Origin: Caballeronia sordidicola
GTDB lineage: Bacteria; Pseudomonadota; Gammaproteobacteria; Burkholderiales; Burkholderiaceae
Reading direction: 5' to 3'
Assembly (NCBI RefSeq): GCF_000729995.1
Contig: NZ_JNFG01000005.1
Location: 231,657-295,656 of the forward strand
Length of the DNA: 64,000 nucleotides
Below the pieces are notes generated by a model that saw only the letters and a program-made list of their open reading frames with translations, made no database searches and was not told the DNA's origin. This document shows, one piece after another, positions 62,942 to 64,000 of this stretch. Each line of letters starts with the position of its first letter. Position 1 is the stretch's first letter. A program made the translations under genes and the position numbers.

Positions 62942-64000
62942 GACTTTGCGATTTGACGTGCTGGTGGTAGGCGGTGGTTTGGTGGGGTCATCGACGGCCT
63001 TGATGCTTGCAAAGCGCGGGCTTAAGGTTGGGCTTTTCGAACGCCGATATTGCGGCGCGCAGGCGAGTGGTGTGAATTACGGCGGAGTGCGCCGCCAAGG
63101 CCGGCCGGCCGAACAATTACCGTTGGCGGTGCGTGCGAGATCGATCTGGGACCGGTTGCCGGAACTCGTCGGCACGGATGGAGAGTTTGTTGTTTCCGGG
63201 CATTTGCGGCTGGCTCGCAGTGAAGCGGATCTGGCGGGGCTCGAAGCGTACGCGCAGCTTGCCAACCCGTTCGGGCTCGACTTGCAATTGATGAGCGGTC
63301 CTACGTTCAGGCGTCGTTACCCGTGGCTTGGGGCGGCTGCGGTGGGTGGCTCGCTATGTCCCGGTGACGGTCATGCAAATCCGCGCGTGGTGTCGCCCGC
63401 GTTTGCCCGTGCGGCGCGTGCAGCCGGTGCCGATGTCCGCGAGCAGACCATGGTCACGAACATCGCGCATGCGGGGGATGGGTTTGTTATCGAGGCACGG
63501 CACGACTCGGGCGCGACAATCGAGGTTCAAAGCGACTGGCTGGTCAATGCTGCAGGCGCGTGGGGCAATACGGTGGCCGGGTACTTTGGCGAGACCATTC
63601 CGATGGAGCCGATCTATCCGAATATGTGGGTGACCGAGCCGTTGCCGTATTTCATCGATCACAATCTTGGGGTCTATGGCGGCGGCATTTATGCCCGGCA
63701 GGTGGCGCGTGGCAATGTGGTGATTGGCGGCGGGCGTGGGTTGGGGGATGGTGAGTATGCGCAGCCGCTCACAGAGACTACGCGGACGGTGATGAGGGCG
63801 GCGTGTGCGCTTCTGCCGGCTTTGAAGGATGCATTGCTGTTGCGGAGCTGGACGGGTGTAGAGGGTAGTACGCCCGATGACAATCCGGTAATTGGCTTTA
63901 GCCGGACTACGCCGCGACTACTGCATGCGTTTGGATTTTCGGGCGGCGGATTCCTGCTTGCCCCGGGGGTTGGGGAGGTGCTTTCCGACCTCGTTGTGGA
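62934..64000 (+). CDS. FAD-dependent D-amino-acid-oxidase-type beta subunit (cut by window end)
   Basis: The frame is open for 355 codons to the window end, so the C-terminus is missing. The Rossmann motif VLVVGGGLVGSSTALMLAKR lies near residues 9-28, and LVNAAGAWGN at about 204-213 and FSGGGFLLAPGVGE near the end are DAO-family marks. It corresponds to HcnC/OoxB/SoxB-like catalytic subunits, which oxidise an amine carbon. The start overlaps the upstream stop by eight bases. It would carry the substrate site of the three-part dehydrogenase, and so its specificity decides what the operon degrades. Confidence 0.88.
   Translation, partial: MTETLRFDVLVVGGGLVGSSTALMLAKRGLKVGLFERRYCGAQASGVNYGGVRRQGRPAEQLPLAVRARSIWDRLPELVGTDGEFVVSGHLRLARSEADLAGLEAYAQLANPFGLDLQLMSGPTFRRRYPWLGAAAVGGSLCPGDGHANPRVVSPAFARAARAAGADVREQTMVTNIAHAGDGFVIEARHDSGATIEVQSDWLVNAAGAWGNTVAGYFGETIPMEPIYPNMWVTEPLPYFIDHNLGVYGGGIYARQVARGNVVIGGGRGLGDGEYAQPLTETTRTVMRAACALLPALKDALLLRSWTGVEGSTPDDNPVIGFSRTTPRLLHAFGFSGGGFLLAPGVGEVLSDLVV

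Overview
The window looks like a secondary chromosome or megaplasmid segment from a Burkholderiaceae bacterium of the Paraburkholderia/Caballeronia/Burkholderia type. The reasons are high G+C, two DUF4148 secreted proteins, several LysR regulators, a very large kinase-ATPase-histidine kinase fusion, and catabolic operons of the kind that group carries. No tRNA, rRNA, CRISPR array, complete insertion sequence or replication origin was seen.

Region 1 (1-21 kb) is rich in signal transduction. Two tandem, related small-RNA-like units with strong terminators precede a PAS histidine kinase. A cassette of a Tat-exported alpha/beta hydrolase plus RidA occurs twice; in the second copy the RidA gene is decayed. 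Between the copies lies a 1988-residue fusion of a degenerate Ser/Thr kinase, AAA ATPase, GAF, PAS and histidine kinase. Two single receiver domains, a FixJ-type response regulator, a second membrane histidine kinase, a BON protein and a DUF4148 protein complete the region.

Region 2 (21-36 kb) is a pyruvate and respiration block. It holds dipZ, pyruvate oxidase (poxB), a cyanide-insensitive type bd quinol oxidase (cydA, cydB and a 46-residue DUF2474 protein), acetolactate decarboxylase (budA), catabolic acetolactate synthase (budB) and a pyruvate/2-oxoacid decarboxylase. An amidase, a YoaK-like membrane protein and a frameshifted alcohol dehydrogenase fragment are also present. The main result of this reading is a shared promoter architecture in front of both hydrolases, the dipZ-poxB-cyd run and budAB. 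CGTAT boxes sit at fixed spacing before a TAT(G/C)(C/T)T -10-like element. I infer one activator-controlled regulon for low oxygen or overflow metabolism, with the local FixJ-type regulator as the obvious candidate.

Region 3 (36-44.6 kb) is a decay zone. It contains an IS5-type transposase remnant, a frameshifted hydrolase abutting a DUF4760 fragment, a hydrolase with an in-frame stop, and a two-partner-secretion porin tail. A few intact genes lie among them: a TPR protein, a histidine phosphatase and a Pro/Ala/Gln-rich exported protein.

Region 4 (44.6-52.7 kb) carries a seven-bladed PLL-like lectin with a 60-residue companion sharing its N-terminal motif. Two divergent LysR pairs follow, one of them facing a nitrilase homologue without its catalytic cysteine. 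An orphan Hcp-STM2901-DUF1493 type VI secretion cassette ends the region.

Region 5 (52.8-64 kb) is a lysine/2-aminoadipate catabolic cluster. It runs: divergent LysR, 2-oxoadipate dioxygenase/decarboxylase (hglS-like), PLP aminotransferase, aminoadipate-semialdehyde dehydrogenase (amaB-like), a polyamine-type ABC transporter, and a three-subunit FAD/Fe-S amine dehydrogenase cut by the window end.
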